A stretch of DNA of 64,000 nucleotides from Bacteroidales bacterium (GTDB taxonomy: Bacteria > Bacteroidota > Bacteroidia > Bacteroidales > WCHB1-69): positions 1 to 64,000 of the forward strand of contig JAKSMB010000003.1 of the NCBI GenBank assembly GCA_024400875.1, written 5' to 3'. Below are positions 17,115-25,413 of this stretch, one piece after another (within the stretch, counting starts at the first letter, position 1; every line of letters starts with the position of its first letter). A model generated the notes under the pieces. It was not told where the DNA came from. It ran no database searches and saw nothing but the letters and a program-made list of their open reading frames with translations. The position numbers and the translations under genes were made by a program.

Positions 17115-18212
17115 ATGGTTACCAAAATTGTACTCACAGGCGGGCCTTGCGCTGGTAAATCAACGATACTGAAACGTATCAAGGAAAAGTATGAGAAAAT
17201 AGGCTGGGCTGTCTATATGCTCCCTGAATCAGCTACACTGTTTATTGAAGCAGGTGCCAACTTTCTCACAAGCGATTCAAAACTTTTGTTTGAAACGGAA
17301 AAATCAAAACTGCAATTTCAACTTGCAATGGAAGATTATATGGCCCAGATTGCCAATGCGTCGGGAAAGCCTGCTTTGATCGTTTGCGATCGTGGCGCGA
17401 TGGATACGGCTGCCTATATGGATCGTTCTGTTTGGCAACGTATTCAGATTGCTATAGGAATGAACGAAACTGCGTTGCGTGACGATCGCTATGCTGCAGT
17501 GCTTCATATCTGCACGGCAGCAAAAGGCGCGGAAGATTTCTATACCCTTTTAAACAATAAGTGCCGTTCAGAGTCTCCAGAAGTTGCGCGTGAGGTTGAT
17601 GATCGCCTGCTTGCCGTTTGGAAGGGGCATCCAAATCTTCACGTGATTCAAGCGGAAATCGATTTCGAAGATAAAATCAAAAATGTGCTTAATACGTTAG
17701 ATCAAATTATTAAACCTGTAAAAATGAAAAATTTAAGTATGATTGCTGCGGTTGGTCAAAATCTGGAACTGGGATATAAAAACCAATTGCTTTGTCATCT
17801 CCCTATAGACCTGAAACATTTTAAAACCATAACTTCTGGACATACTGTCCTTATGGGAGATCGTACTTGGGAATCTCTTCCTAAAAAACCGCTCCCTAAT
17901 CGCCGCAATATTGTCATAACTCTGGATGATGTTGAATTCCCAGATTGCGAAACGGTACATTCTATTGAAGATGCTCTTAAACTCATCGAGGGAGAAGAGG
18001 AAGCTTTCATTATGGGCGGTGCTACAATGTATAAACTCTTTTTGCCGTATGCAAATAAACTTTATTTGACAAGAATCGCGTCTCAGTTTACGGCCGATGT
18101 TTATTTCCCAGCCATTAATGATGAAGAATGGACTCTGACGGAAGATGAATTTGTGGCAAAAGATGAAAAGAATGAATATGATTTAAATTTCCAAACCTTA
18201 ATCAGAAGATAA
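17115..18212 (+). CDS. AAA_28 (Ttd14/NadR-like) NTPase fused to dihydrofolate reductase
   Basis: A 365-residue fusion. Residues 1-200 are an AAA_28 P-loop domain: Walker A GGPCAGKST, then CDRGAMDTAAYM and the late KGHPNLHVIQ strand, as in bacterial and animal Ttd14-like proteins. Residues 204-365 are a complete DHFR fold (IAAVGQNLELGYKNQLLCHLPIDLKHF, PLPNRRNIVITL, FIMGGATMYKLFLPYANKLYLT), which would reduce dihydrofolate with NADPH. The acid equivalent to E. coli Asp27 is present. The near-invariant Trp22 is Cys, and Arg44 of the cofactor loop is Asp (MGDRTWES). The reading frame is continuous with no stop; an internal ATG at 17724 could also start DHFR alone. thyA is not nearby. Confidence 0.85.
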   Translation: MVTKIVLTGGPCAGKSTILKRIKEKYEKIGWAVYMLPESATLFIEAGANFLTSDSKLLFETEKSKLQFQLAMEDYMAQIANASGKPALIVCDRGAMDTAAYMDRSVWQRIQIAIGMNETALRDDRYAAVLHICTAAKGAEDFYTLLNNKCRSESPEVAREVDDRLLAVWKGHPNLHVIQAEIDFEDKIKNVLNTLDQIIKPVKMKNLSMIAAVGQNLELGYKNQLLCHLPIDLKHFKTITSGHTVLMGDRTWESLPKKPLPNRRNIVITLDDVEFPDCETVHSIEDALKLIEGEEEAFIMGGATMYKLFLPYANKLYLTRIASQFTADVYFPAINDEEWTLTEDEFVAKDEKNEYDLNFQTLIRR

Positions 18213-18214
18213 TT

Positions 18215-18772
18215 ATGAAAAAAGTTATGATGTTGTTATGCGTAGTGGCTTTCGTGACTTGCGCATTTGCACAAAAACCATCCAAACAAACGTTGCCTGT
18301 TCCGGATCTTCCTATCAGCGAACAAACAAATCTCGTTACCTATCAGGATGTTGTGAAACAAGAGGGAACTCCTCAGGTTCTTTTCGACCGCGCAATGGCT
18401 TGGGCGAAGAAGTATTATAAAAATACCAGTGAAGTGATCAAGTCCTCGGATCGCGATAAGGGAATTATCGAAATGCGTTCCAGTGTTCGCATATTCTCTA
18501 AACAAAAAGATGGTACAATGCTTCCTAAGAATGTGGTTTATTACAACTTTAAATTGGAATGTCGTGATAATCGCTATCGTTATACGATCACAAACTTTAA
18601 TGAGAAGGCAACATCTGCTGCGCCTATCGAAAACTGGTTCAAAACAGATAGCCCATATTGGTCACCTTCTCAGTATGAATGGCTGAATCAGATTGATGAA
18701 CAAGTAAAGAGCCTCATCAATTCATTGGAAGAAGGAATGTTACCTGTAGAAGAAGTGAAAGATGAGTGGTAG
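18215..18772 (+). CDS. DUF4468-domain exported protein
   Basis: A 185-residue protein with a signal peptide (MKKVMMLLCVVAFVTCAFA). It carries the DUF4468 TBP-like fold found in many Bacteroidota exported proteins: LFDRAMAWAKKYYKNTSEVI, SDRDKGIIEMRSSVRI, VYYNFKLECRDNRYRYTITNF. The function of the family is unknown. The start is 2 nt after the AAA_28-DHFR stop, and the end overlaps the next gene by 11 nt, so all three form one transcript. Confidence 0.8.
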   Translation: MKKVMMLLCVVAFVTCAFAQKPSKQTLPVPDLPISEQTNLVTYQDVVKQEGTPQVLFDRAMAWAKKYYKNTSEVIKSSDRDKGIIEMRSSVRIFSKQKDGTMLPKNVVYYNFKLECRDNRYRYTITNFNEKATSAAPIENWFKTDSPYWSPSQYEWLNQIDEQVKSLINSLEEGMLPVEEVKDEW

Positions 18773-19529
18773 AAAATTAGCAGGCTTTACCTTGCTTTTA
18801 TTGACTATATTGGCTTCTTGCCAAAAACCGGTGGGCACAGTGTGTGCCCACTTTTCATTCTCTGTGGGTGATGAACCTTTGGAGTATGATACGTGTAAAT
18901 ACGTTAATGCTGCAGGTAATACGTATGAGGTTCAGGATGTACAATTTTTTGTGTCTGAGGTGTGGCTGAAGAGAAGCGATGGCCGTAGGTTCAGAATGGG
19001 CGAGAACTTTGGGGTTCATTATGTAGATAAAGATATTCCTGAGAGTTTGACGTGGTCGTCAGGAGAAAGTATTCCTGTGGGCCGATATAATGAGGTGTCT
19101 TTTGTATTTGGTCTGGATGATGGACATAATGTCTCACAGTTATTTCCGAATGCGCCGGAGAACAATATGAGTTGGCCTGCCAGTTTGGGCGGGGGATATC
19201 ATTATATGAAGATCAATGGTAAATGGCGGAATGAAAATGGCGAAAAGCAGCCGTTTGCGCTTCATCTGGGTGCAGGAATGGGATTGGATGAAACGGGAAC
19301 GCTTTGGCAACGTATCGATAATAGTTTCGTTGTCACACTGCCTTTGACCGATTTCTATGTATCAGAAGATTCAAAAACACAGTTGAATCTGAATATGGAT
19401 TTAAATCAGTGGTTTGAAAATCCTGAAACGTTTGATTTCAATGTATATGGCGGAAGCATAATGCAGAATCATGCCGCTCAGGAATTGCTTCGCTCAAATG
19501 GCTGGAATGTCTTTTCTGTGATTCCGTAA
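18762..19529 (+). CDS. MbnP-family lipoprotein
   Basis: A 255-residue lipoprotein: residues 1-19 form a type II signal with lipobox LASC. The mature region matches the MbnP beta-sandwich family, with YEVQDVQFFVSEVWL, EVSFVFGLDDGHN, PENNMSWPASLGGGYHYMKI and FALHLGAGMG. MbnP proteins, described next to methanobactin genes, are linked to copper handling and usually lie beside an MbnH di-heme peroxidase; none is here. The 11-nt overlap with DUF4468 suggests coupling. Function is inferred from family only. Confidence 0.78.
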   Translation: MSGRKLAGFTLLLLTILASCQKPVGTVCAHFSFSVGDEPLEYDTCKYVNAAGNTYEVQDVQFFVSEVWLKRSDGRRFRMGENFGVHYVDKDIPESLTWSSGESIPVGRYNEVSFVFGLDDGHNVSQLFPNAPENNMSWPASLGGGYHYMKINGKWRNENGEKQPFALHLGAGMGLDETGTLWQRIDNSFVVTLPLTDFYVSEDSKTQLNLNMDLNQWFENPETFDFNVYGGSIMQNHAAQELLRSNGWNVFSVIP

Positions 19530-19542
19530 AGAAGCTTAGTAC

Positions 19543-19579
19543 AAAAAAAGCGGATGTTTGAAAACATCCGCTTTTTTTT
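19543..19579. terminator. Bidirectional terminator between mbnP-like gene and tonB
   Basis: Arms AGCGGATGTTT and AAACATCCGCT pair perfectly, extended by A-runs and T-runs on both sides, so the hairpin can end transcription in either direction between convergent genes. Confidence 0.9.
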
Positions 19580-19612
19580 GTTGTATAGTATAGTGTTGTT
19601 ATCTTGTAGTAA

Positions 19613-20302
19613 TTACATTCTAAATGTAACAGGTACTTGATAGAAGCAGCGAACCGGTTTACCCATGTTCTTACCTGGTTTCCATTTTGGCATTGCCATA
19701 ACACCACGAACAGCTTCTTTATCACAGTCTGCGAAAAGAGGAACTTTTACTTTAGCGTTACTTACACGACCGTCTTTTTCAACAACGAATTCAACGAGTA
19801 CTGTACCGGTAATACCATTGTTACGAGCAACCTCAGGATAGTTGATTTCCTTAGAGAGGAAAGCATTTAAAGCTTCAGGACCACCTGGGTATTCTGGCAT
19901 TTCTTCAGTGAAGTATACTGGAGGTGCAACGTCAGATTCTTCTTCCACAACTTCTACTTCTACTTCGAGTACGTCAGCGATTGCTTCGTTTTCATCAAAT
20001 TCAGCACCGAAATCGAAATCGGTAGTTACTTTGATGTTATCCTCTACAATGTTAAGGACGATTTCTTGTTGTTGTTGTTGTTGTGGCTCTGGAGGAGGAG
20101 GGGTTTGGTCAGTTGCAATTACGTCTTCATCCTTAACTTCGATGAAGTCATCATCTGCAACGGTGAAGGTTGGAGCCTTGTCTTCACTAGCAAATAATTC
20201 AAAACTAGCGTAAACCAGACCCAGTACCACGATGAGACCTACAAGGATAAAGATTCCTCTTTTTCCTTCGAGATCGCCTCTGTCAGTTTTCTTTGTGATC
20301 AT
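19613..20302 (-). CDS. tonB: TonB energy-transducer protein
   Basis: Couples inner-membrane proton-motive force to TonB-dependent outer-membrane receptors. The 229-residue protein has a cytoplasmic N-terminus, one membrane helix (residues ~15-33, GIFILVGLIVVLGLVYASF), and a Pro/Gln/Glu-rich periplasmic linker with a six-Gln run. The C-terminal TonB domain (~135-229) has YPGGPEALNAFL, GTVLVEFVVEKDGRVSNAKV and MPKWKPGKNMGKPV. exbB/exbD are not adjacent. A leader of about 40 nt follows a -7 box at 20348-20355. Confidence 0.95.
   Translation of the reverse strand: MITKKTDRGDLEGKRGIFILVGLIVVLGLVYASFELFASEDKAPTFTVADDDFIEVKDEDVIATDQTPPPPEPQQQQQQEIVLNIVEDNIKVTTDFDFGAEFDENEAIADVLEVEVEVVEEESDVAPPVYFTEEMPEYPGGPEALNAFLSKEINYPEVARNNGITGTVLVEFVVEKDGRVSNAKVKVPLFADCDKEAVRGVMAMPKWKPGKNMGKPVRCFYQVPVTFRM
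20066..20083 (-). repeat. Six-copy trinucleotide run encoding poly-Gln in TonB linker
   Basis: Six consecutive CAA codons (TTG on the plus strand) encode Gln6 in the periplasmic linker. Pure trinucleotide runs can slip in-frame. Confidence 0.8.
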
Positions 20303-20347
20303 AACTGTGTTTTTTATATGTTAAAATATACTTTTTTCTTTGAACGG

Positions 20348-20355
20348 CAAAAATA
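20348..20355 (-). promoter_or_regulatory. -7 box of tonB promoter
   Basis: Leftward TATTTTTG followed by CC matches TAnnTTTG, 46 nt before the tonB ATG. Confidence 0.6.
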
Positions 20356-20397
20356 GTAATTTTATTATTTAAATACAATATCTTTTCCAATAATTTT

Positions 20398-21456
20398 TTA
20401 AATCTTCCAAATGCAACCACCACAGCTGTTTACGGTCGCACCAGTGACCGATGCCAAGGTGTTTGTTTGCTCATTTACTCTCAATAGCCCTAAGAATGCA
20501 AAAATTATGGCCTCTTTGTAGTTGATGGTTTCTTGGTCGGTAATACACACATTTCCCGTCCAGTTGTTTTTTATTTGGTTAATCAGGAACTTGTTAAAAG
20601 CACCACCGCCAGTAACTAACATTGTCTTTACATTGTCAGGTATAGCCTTTGAAATCTGTTGCGCAATGTGAACGACAAATGTTCTTAGGCAATCCTGCGG
20701 TTTGTGAAGACGTAGATATTCTTCCAGAATAGGAAGACATTGAATCTCAAACCATTCCTTCCCAAGTGATTTGGGCGCGGCTTGTTGATAATAAGGTAGA
20801 TTATTCAGCTGCTTAAGCATATTGTCGATTACAATTCCAGTCTGAGCGATCCGACCCTCATCATCGTATGGCTTTCCAAGTATGTTGGCTATATAGTTCA
20901 AAGCCATGTTACACGGGGATATGTCGAAAGCGATTCGTCTGCTTTGTTTGTTGAAGGAGATGTTTGAAAAGCCTCCAAGATTGAGGCAGGCATCGTATTG
21001 CCCAAAAAGCAACTCGTCACCAATGGGTACAAGAGGCGCGCCTTGTCCTTGTAGGGCAACATCTACCTTCCGGAAGTCGTTGACGGTGGTGATGCCCGTG
21101 CGTGCAGCAATGACTGCTCCGTTGCCAATCTGCGTCGTCAACCCCGCTGCTGGTTGATGAAATATGGTGTGCCCGTGCGATGCAATGAAGTCAGGCTTGC
21201 CGTCGTTGCCTATGAAATCTTTTATTTTAAGGGCGATGACTTCTCCAAGTTCTATGTCTAGCTGACAATATTCTAAGGCCGACATTTCCGTTGCGCGTTT
21301 TAACTTGTCAACGAATTCGGATGTGTATGGGTAGGTTGCTGATTTTAGGACATCGTAATTCCATGTCCCTTCTTTGTCTTGCGAGAATCTGCACCAAGCA
21401 AGGTCGATGCCGTCCAACGACGTTCCTGACATTACGCCAATGCCTTGTGTTGTCAT
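20398..21456 (-). CDS. anmK: Anhydro-N-acetylmuramic acid kinase
   Basis: Phosphorylates and opens 1,6-anhydro-MurNAc to MurNAc-6-phosphate during peptidoglycan recycling. The 352-residue ASKHA-fold enzyme starts with GIGVMSGTSLDGIDLAWC (phosphate-1 motif). It continues with FIASHGHTIFHQP, GDELLFGQYDACLNLGGFSNIS, AFDISPCNMALN, VTGGGAFNKFL and CITDQETINYKEAIIFAFLG. All are typical AnmK segments. Its ATG shares one nucleotide with the murF stop, indicating a coupled murF-anmK pair that joins wall synthesis to recycling. Confidence 0.95.
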   Translation of the reverse strand: MTTQGIGVMSGTSLDGIDLAWCRFSQDKEGTWNYDVLKSATYPYTSEFVDKLKRATEMSALEYCQLDIELGEVIALKIKDFIGNDGKPDFIASHGHTIFHQPAAGLTTQIGNGAVIAARTGITTVNDFRKVDVALQGQGAPLVPIGDELLFGQYDACLNLGGFSNISFNKQSRRIAFDISPCNMALNYIANILGKPYDDEGRIAQTGIVIDNMLKQLNNLPYYQQAAPKSLGKEWFEIQCLPILEEYLRLHKPQDCLRTFVVHIAQQISKAIPDNVKTMLVTGGGAFNKFLINQIKNNWTGNVCITDQETINYKEAIIFAFLGLLRVNEQTNTLASVTGATVNSCGGCIWKI

Positions 21457-22706
21457 TATTGTAAGATTGCAGTTAGTCTGTCGAGATGAATACCATTGGA
21501 TCCTTTAACCAAAACCATAGCATTTTGAATAGGATGTTGCAACAAGGCCTCGTTGAGCGCTTCTGAACTTGGAAAACAATGCTCTGGTTGATGTTTGCAG
21601 AACTCTGTACCAACAAAAATAACATTGATAGATAGCTCTTTACATAAATCAATGATATGAAGATGCTCTTGTTCGCTGATGCTGCCAAGTTCTCTCATCT
21701 CTCCTAATATGGCCATTTTATTGGAGTGTTCCAGTTTGGACAAATTGCGTATCGCAGCCTCCATACTGGTAGGGTTTGCGTTGTAGTAATCCGAAATAAT
21801 AATGTTGCTGCCAATCTTATTGATTTGTGATCGGTGGTTGGATGGAACGTAGCTTTGAAGTGCATCCGCAACAAGAGCGTTGTCAACGCCAAAGAACTGA
21901 CCGATGGCTGCTGCGGCCAAGAAGTTGTAAATGTTGTAACTCCCAGTGAGATTTGTGTCTATCTCCTGATCCGCAACTTTGATGCGCAAGTATGGGGACA
22001 TTTTAGTAATGTTGTCTTCTCCTCCTTCTGCATAGAAATGCACCTTGTTGTAGTCCAAGTTATTTTGAAGGATTGTATCATTAACATTCACAAATAGCGT
22101 TCCTTGATCTTCGATAATGGATCTATAGAGTGCTTTTTTGGTATGGATGATTTCTTTAACAGAACCGAAACCTTCGATGTGTGCTTTCCCGATATTTGTG
22201 ATTAATCCGTGTGTGGGACGCGCGATGTTGCAAAGGAATTCAATTTCGCCGGGATGGTTTGCACCCATCTCTACGATTGCGATTTCATCATCTGGTCGGA
22301 TGGAAAGTAAAGTCAAAGGCACGCCGATGTGGTTGTTGAGATTCCCTTTGGTGAAGGCTGTCTGATATTTCTTGGACAACACGGTGGCAATGAGCTCTTT
22401 GGTGGTTGTCTTACCATTCGTTCCTGTTATGCCAATGATTGGAATGTTGAGTTGTTGGCGATGATAGGCTGCCAGCGCCTGCAGGGTTTGTAAACAGTCA
22501 TCCACGATAATGCATCTGTCGTTGTTGGATAATTTCTTGTCTTCGGTTACAACATAGGCGGCTCCGTTTTCAAGTGCTTGAAGTGCGAAAGTGTTGCCAT
22601 CAAAACGTTCGCCTTTCAGACATACAAACATGGAATCTGGAATGATGTTGCGTGTGTCGGTGCAAATGGTTGGATGTTCTAAATATTTGGAATATAAGTC
22701 TTTCAT
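21456..22706 (-). CDS. murF: UDP-N-acetylmuramoyl-tripeptide--D-alanyl-D-alanine ligase
   Basis: Adds D-Ala-D-Ala to the UDP-MurNAc-tripeptide in the last cytosolic step of peptidoglycan precursor synthesis. The 416-residue Mur ligase has an N-terminal substrate domain with TDTRNI, the ATP loop GITGTNGKTTTKELI (~residue 92), EMGANHPGEIEF, ITNIGKAHIEGFGS, and the C-terminal domain with DYYNANPTSMEAAI. Slightly short for MurF (about 450) but complete. It lies outside any dcw cluster. anmK follows with a one-base overlap. A hairpin precedes it. Confidence 0.94.
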   Translation of the reverse strand: MKDLYSKYLEHPTICTDTRNIIPDSMFVCLKGERFDGNTFALQALENGAAYVVTEDKKLSNNDRCIIVDDCLQTLQALAAYHRQQLNIPIIGITGTNGKTTTKELIATVLSKKYQTAFTKGNLNNHIGVPLTLLSIRPDDEIAIVEMGANHPGEIEFLCNIARPTHGLITNIGKAHIEGFGSVKEIIHTKKALYRSIIEDQGTLFVNVNDTILQNNLDYNKVHFYAEGGEDNITKMSPYLRIKVADQEIDTNLTGSYNIYNFLAAAAIGQFFGVDNALVADALQSYVPSNHRSQINKIGSNIIISDYYNANPTSMEAAIRNLSKLEHSNKMAILGEMRELGSISEQEHLHIIDLCKELSINVIFVGTEFCKHQPEHCFPSSEALNEALLQHPIQNAMVLVKGSNGIHLDRLTAILQ

Positions 22707-22710
22707 AATT

Positions 22711-22740
22711 AAAAAAGAAGACGTGTCATAGACACGTCTT
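22711..22740 (-). terminator. Terminator of 5-alpha-reductase-like gene
   Basis: Arms AAGACGTGTC and GACACGTCTT enclose a 3-nt loop. Read leftward, a run of six T follows, so it ends the gldA-sppA-reductase transcript 8 nt past its stop and just before murF. Confidence 0.8.
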
Positions 22741-22747
22741 TGTATGA

Positions 22748-23557
22748 TTAGTAAATGAATGGGAAAACACGTTTAAGTTTTTTGGATTCCATTTCTGCGC
22801 CAAAGGATTCCTTGTAACGTTTGTACAAGGAGTTTGCACGAGGAACAAGGTTGGCAAATGTCCAGATGAAGAATACCAGACCTGACAATGACCAGGTAAG
22901 GATGGCAAATCCTAACCATTCCATTAATTCGCCTAAGTAGTTGGCGCTGGTAACGTAATTGAACATAAAGCCGTTTGGCAGGTAATGGTTGGTGTCGTCA
23001 TCGCTTTTACGAAGATGGCGGATAAGATAGTCGGAGCGAAGGTTGACGTAAAATCCGAGGAAGAAGAAGATTGTTCCAATGATAAATTGTGGCGACCAAA
23101 GCCACGCAACGTCGGTGTAATGGAGACCAAACACTTGATAGTTGCATTTAAAGGATTCAAAGAAAATCCAGTATCCTTGCATCATGGCGTTCAGGATGTT
23201 AAAGCAGATTCCCATAAACATTACGGCTAGTGACATTTGGCTTTTCTTTCCTTTCATGATCCATGGGAAAATCAACGAACGTTGGAAGTAATGGATCTCA
23301 AAGATGAGCAAGAACACCATAGGTACTAAGGTGAAACGATTGGGAGAATGCAGCCAAAGAAGGATCATGGCAAGGAAGATGGGGAATTCCATCAGGAACC
23401 AGGCCAATTTGTTGTTGATACATTTGCCCCATTTGCTGGATGTGAATGCGCCATAGCCTGCAGTTACGAAATACAGTGCTACAAATACTACTGCGGCAAC
23501 GCCAAGCATGACGTAGAGGTATATGTAAAAAGCGGATGTTAGGAAATCTGCGGTCAT
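22748..23557 (-). CDS. 3-oxo-5-alpha-steroid 4-dehydrogenase-like membrane enzyme
   Basis: A 269-residue polytopic membrane protein of the steroid 5-alpha-reductase family (PF02544). About six or seven hydrophobic helices are visible. The residues known to matter in human SRD5A2 are present: AWFLMEFPIF holds the Glu57 equivalent, HYFQRS the Tyr91 equivalent, and NYLGELMEW the Asn193/Glu197 region. The NLRSDYLIRHLR segment and the C-terminal FPFIY also match. It would reduce a 3-oxo-delta4-steroid or related enone with NADPH; the natural substrate is unknown. It follows sppA by 12 nt and is probably the last gene of that unit. Confidence 0.85.
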   Translation of the reverse strand: MTADFLTSAFYIYLYVMLGVAAVVFVALYFVTAGYGAFTSSKWGKCINNKLAWFLMEFPIFLAMILLWLHSPNRFTLVPMVFLLIFEIHYFQRSLIFPWIMKGKKSQMSLAVMFMGICFNILNAMMQGYWIFFESFKCNYQVFGLHYTDVAWLWSPQFIIGTIFFFLGFYVNLRSDYLIRHLRKSDDDTNHYLPNGFMFNYVTSANYLGELMEWLGFAILTWSLSGLVFFIWTFANLVPRANSLYKRYKESFGAEMESKKLKRVFPFIY

Positions 23558-23569
23558 AAGAAGTCGGAT

Positions 23570-25384
23570 TTATTGAATGTAAATGTCCATAGGCATACGT
23601 GCTTGAATGCCTTCTTGAGATAATACTTGATTAACACCTTGATACATGAAGTAGAACTGACCCAGGCGTGCCTGAATGGCAGCTTCTATTTCATCGTCGT
23701 GGTTCAGGAACATATAATACCAAGGCTTTTCAGTTGGATATTCAACAATGCTGTAGTTGGATATTTTAGCCAATGATGCAGCCTTGCTGATGGCGTCGTC
23801 AAGAGAGCCTAATTTGTCAACTAAGCCGATAGCTAAAGCGTCTTTACCTGCCCATACGCGACCTTGGCCAATGCTGTCAACGGCAGCAACGGAAAGGTGA
23901 CGTCCGTCGGATACGCGCTTGAGGAAGGTTCCGTAAACTTGTTCAATGGAGATCTGCATTTTGCTGAGTTCCGTGTCATCCATTGGGCGGAAACCGGTTC
24001 CGAAATCTGAATGTTTGTTGGTTTTGACACCATCGATGGTGATGCCCAACTTGTTTTTCAGGAAGTTTTGGAAAGAAGGAATCATTCCAAACACACCGAT
24101 AGAACCTGTAAGTGTATTAGGTTGTGCAAAGATATAATCAGAGTTGCAGGAAATATAGTAGCCGCCAGAGGCTGCATAGTCGCCCATAGAGGTGACAATG
24201 ATTTTGCCTGCTTTTTTAGCTGCTTCAATCTCGCGCCAGATGTTTTCGGATGCCAACGCGCTACCACCAGGAGAGTTAACTCTCAGCACGATAGCCTTGA
24301 CATTCTTGTCATTGTATGCTTTGCGGAATTCTTTGATGAAACTGTAGGAGTAGATGCCTTGAGTAGCGTCGCCCTTTCCATCATAAATGCTTCCGGATGC
24401 ATATACAATCGCAATCTTATCTTTTGATTTAGAATTGTTTACAAGGGTCTTGGCATATTTGGGAAGGGACACGAAGTTGATAGCTTCGTTATCGCCTACG
24501 TTGATTTTTCTTTTTAACCACGTTTCTGCATCGGCAGCATAGCCAACCTTATCAATGAGTCGAAGGGCTAAAGCATCATTGGCAGTTGCGCAAAGCATTT
24601 CATCCGCGATGAGGTTGATGCTGTCGGTGGAGATGTTTCTTGCCTTGGAGATGTCGTCGGCAAGCGTGCTCCATAAAGTGTTGGCTAATAGGTTCATCTG
24701 CTCTTTGTTAGCCTCGCTCATTTTGTCTAAGATATAAGGTTCCACAGCACTCTTGAACTGTCCGTGGCGAACAATCTGAACGTCTAAATCCAGTTTGTCA
24801 ATGAGTCCTTTGTAGAACATGATCTGGAAAGCATAACCTCTGAGGTCGATGCCGCCTGCGGGATTTAAGATGATTTTATCAGCAGTGGTTGCCAGATAAT
24901 AGCCGTTCTGCGTGTAAGAGTCACAGTAGGAAAGGATGAACTTTCCGGATTGCTTGAATTGAACTAAAACGTCGTGAATCTCTTTCAAGGTTGCAGGAGA
25001 GGCACCTGCTGTTGTAGAATTGAGATAGATGCCCTTGATGTTAGGGTCGTTGGCGGCTTGTTTGATAGAAGCCAAGATGTCATCCAGACCTATTGCTGTG
25101 ATTTGGGAACTGAAATTGCTGAGAGGGTTTTCTACTGCACGTTCCTGGATAGGTACGCTCAAGTCAACCTTTAATATGCTGTTCCCTTTTACGGTTACTG
25201 TATCTTTATCCATTGCGGAAATTGACGCAACCATACTGATTAGCATGATCATATACAAGATGGATACAATCATGGTAGAAAACAGGAAACCTAACATGGA
25301 ACCAAATACGACGCGCCAAAATTTGCGGGTGCGGGTTTCTCCTTTAGGTTGAATATTTTGATCTTGAATGTTAGCTTCGCTCAT
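23570..25384 (-). CDS. sppA: Signal peptide peptidase SppA (67-kDa type)
   Basis: A membrane-anchored serine protease that degrades cleaved signal peptides. It has 604 residues, one N-terminal membrane helix (~27-57), and two tandem ClpP-like halves, as in E. coli protease IV. The presumed catalytic Lys is K211 in GQFKSAVEPY, in the first half. The nucleophile Ser406 is in GDYAASGGYYIS, in the second half, followed by TLTGSIGVFG. Both catalytic residues are intact. It lies between a GldA-type ATPase gene (29 nt upstream) and the 5-alpha-reductase-like gene, all leftward. Confidence 0.95.
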   Translation of the reverse strand: MSEANIQDQNIQPKGETRTRKFWRVVFGSMLGFLFSTMIVSILYMIMLISMVASISAMDKDTVTVKGNSILKVDLSVPIQERAVENPLSNFSSQITAIGLDDILASIKQAANDPNIKGIYLNSTTAGASPATLKEIHDVLVQFKQSGKFILSYCDSYTQNGYYLATTADKIILNPAGGIDLRGYAFQIMFYKGLIDKLDLDVQIVRHGQFKSAVEPYILDKMSEANKEQMNLLANTLWSTLADDISKARNISTDSINLIADEMLCATANDALALRLIDKVGYAADAETWLKRKINVGDNEAINFVSLPKYAKTLVNNSKSKDKIAIVYASGSIYDGKGDATQGIYSYSFIKEFRKAYNDKNVKAIVLRVNSPGGSALASENIWREIEAAKKAGKIIVTSMGDYAASGGYYISCNSDYIFAQPNTLTGSIGVFGMIPSFQNFLKNKLGITIDGVKTNKHSDFGTGFRPMDDTELSKMQISIEQVYGTFLKRVSDGRHLSVAAVDSIGQGRVWAGKDALAIGLVDKLGSLDDAISKAASLAKISNYSIVEYPTEKPWYYMFLNHDDEIEAAIQARLGQFYFMYQGVNQVLSQEGIQARMPMDIYIQ

Positions 25385-25413
25385 GTCGTGAAGATTTTAT
25401 TCTGGGTTATGTT

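Noticed and set aside
17724..18212. DHFR as a separate gene
   Set aside because: No stop codon separates it from the upstream domain; an internal start at 17724 remains possible, so this is noted inside the fusion entry.
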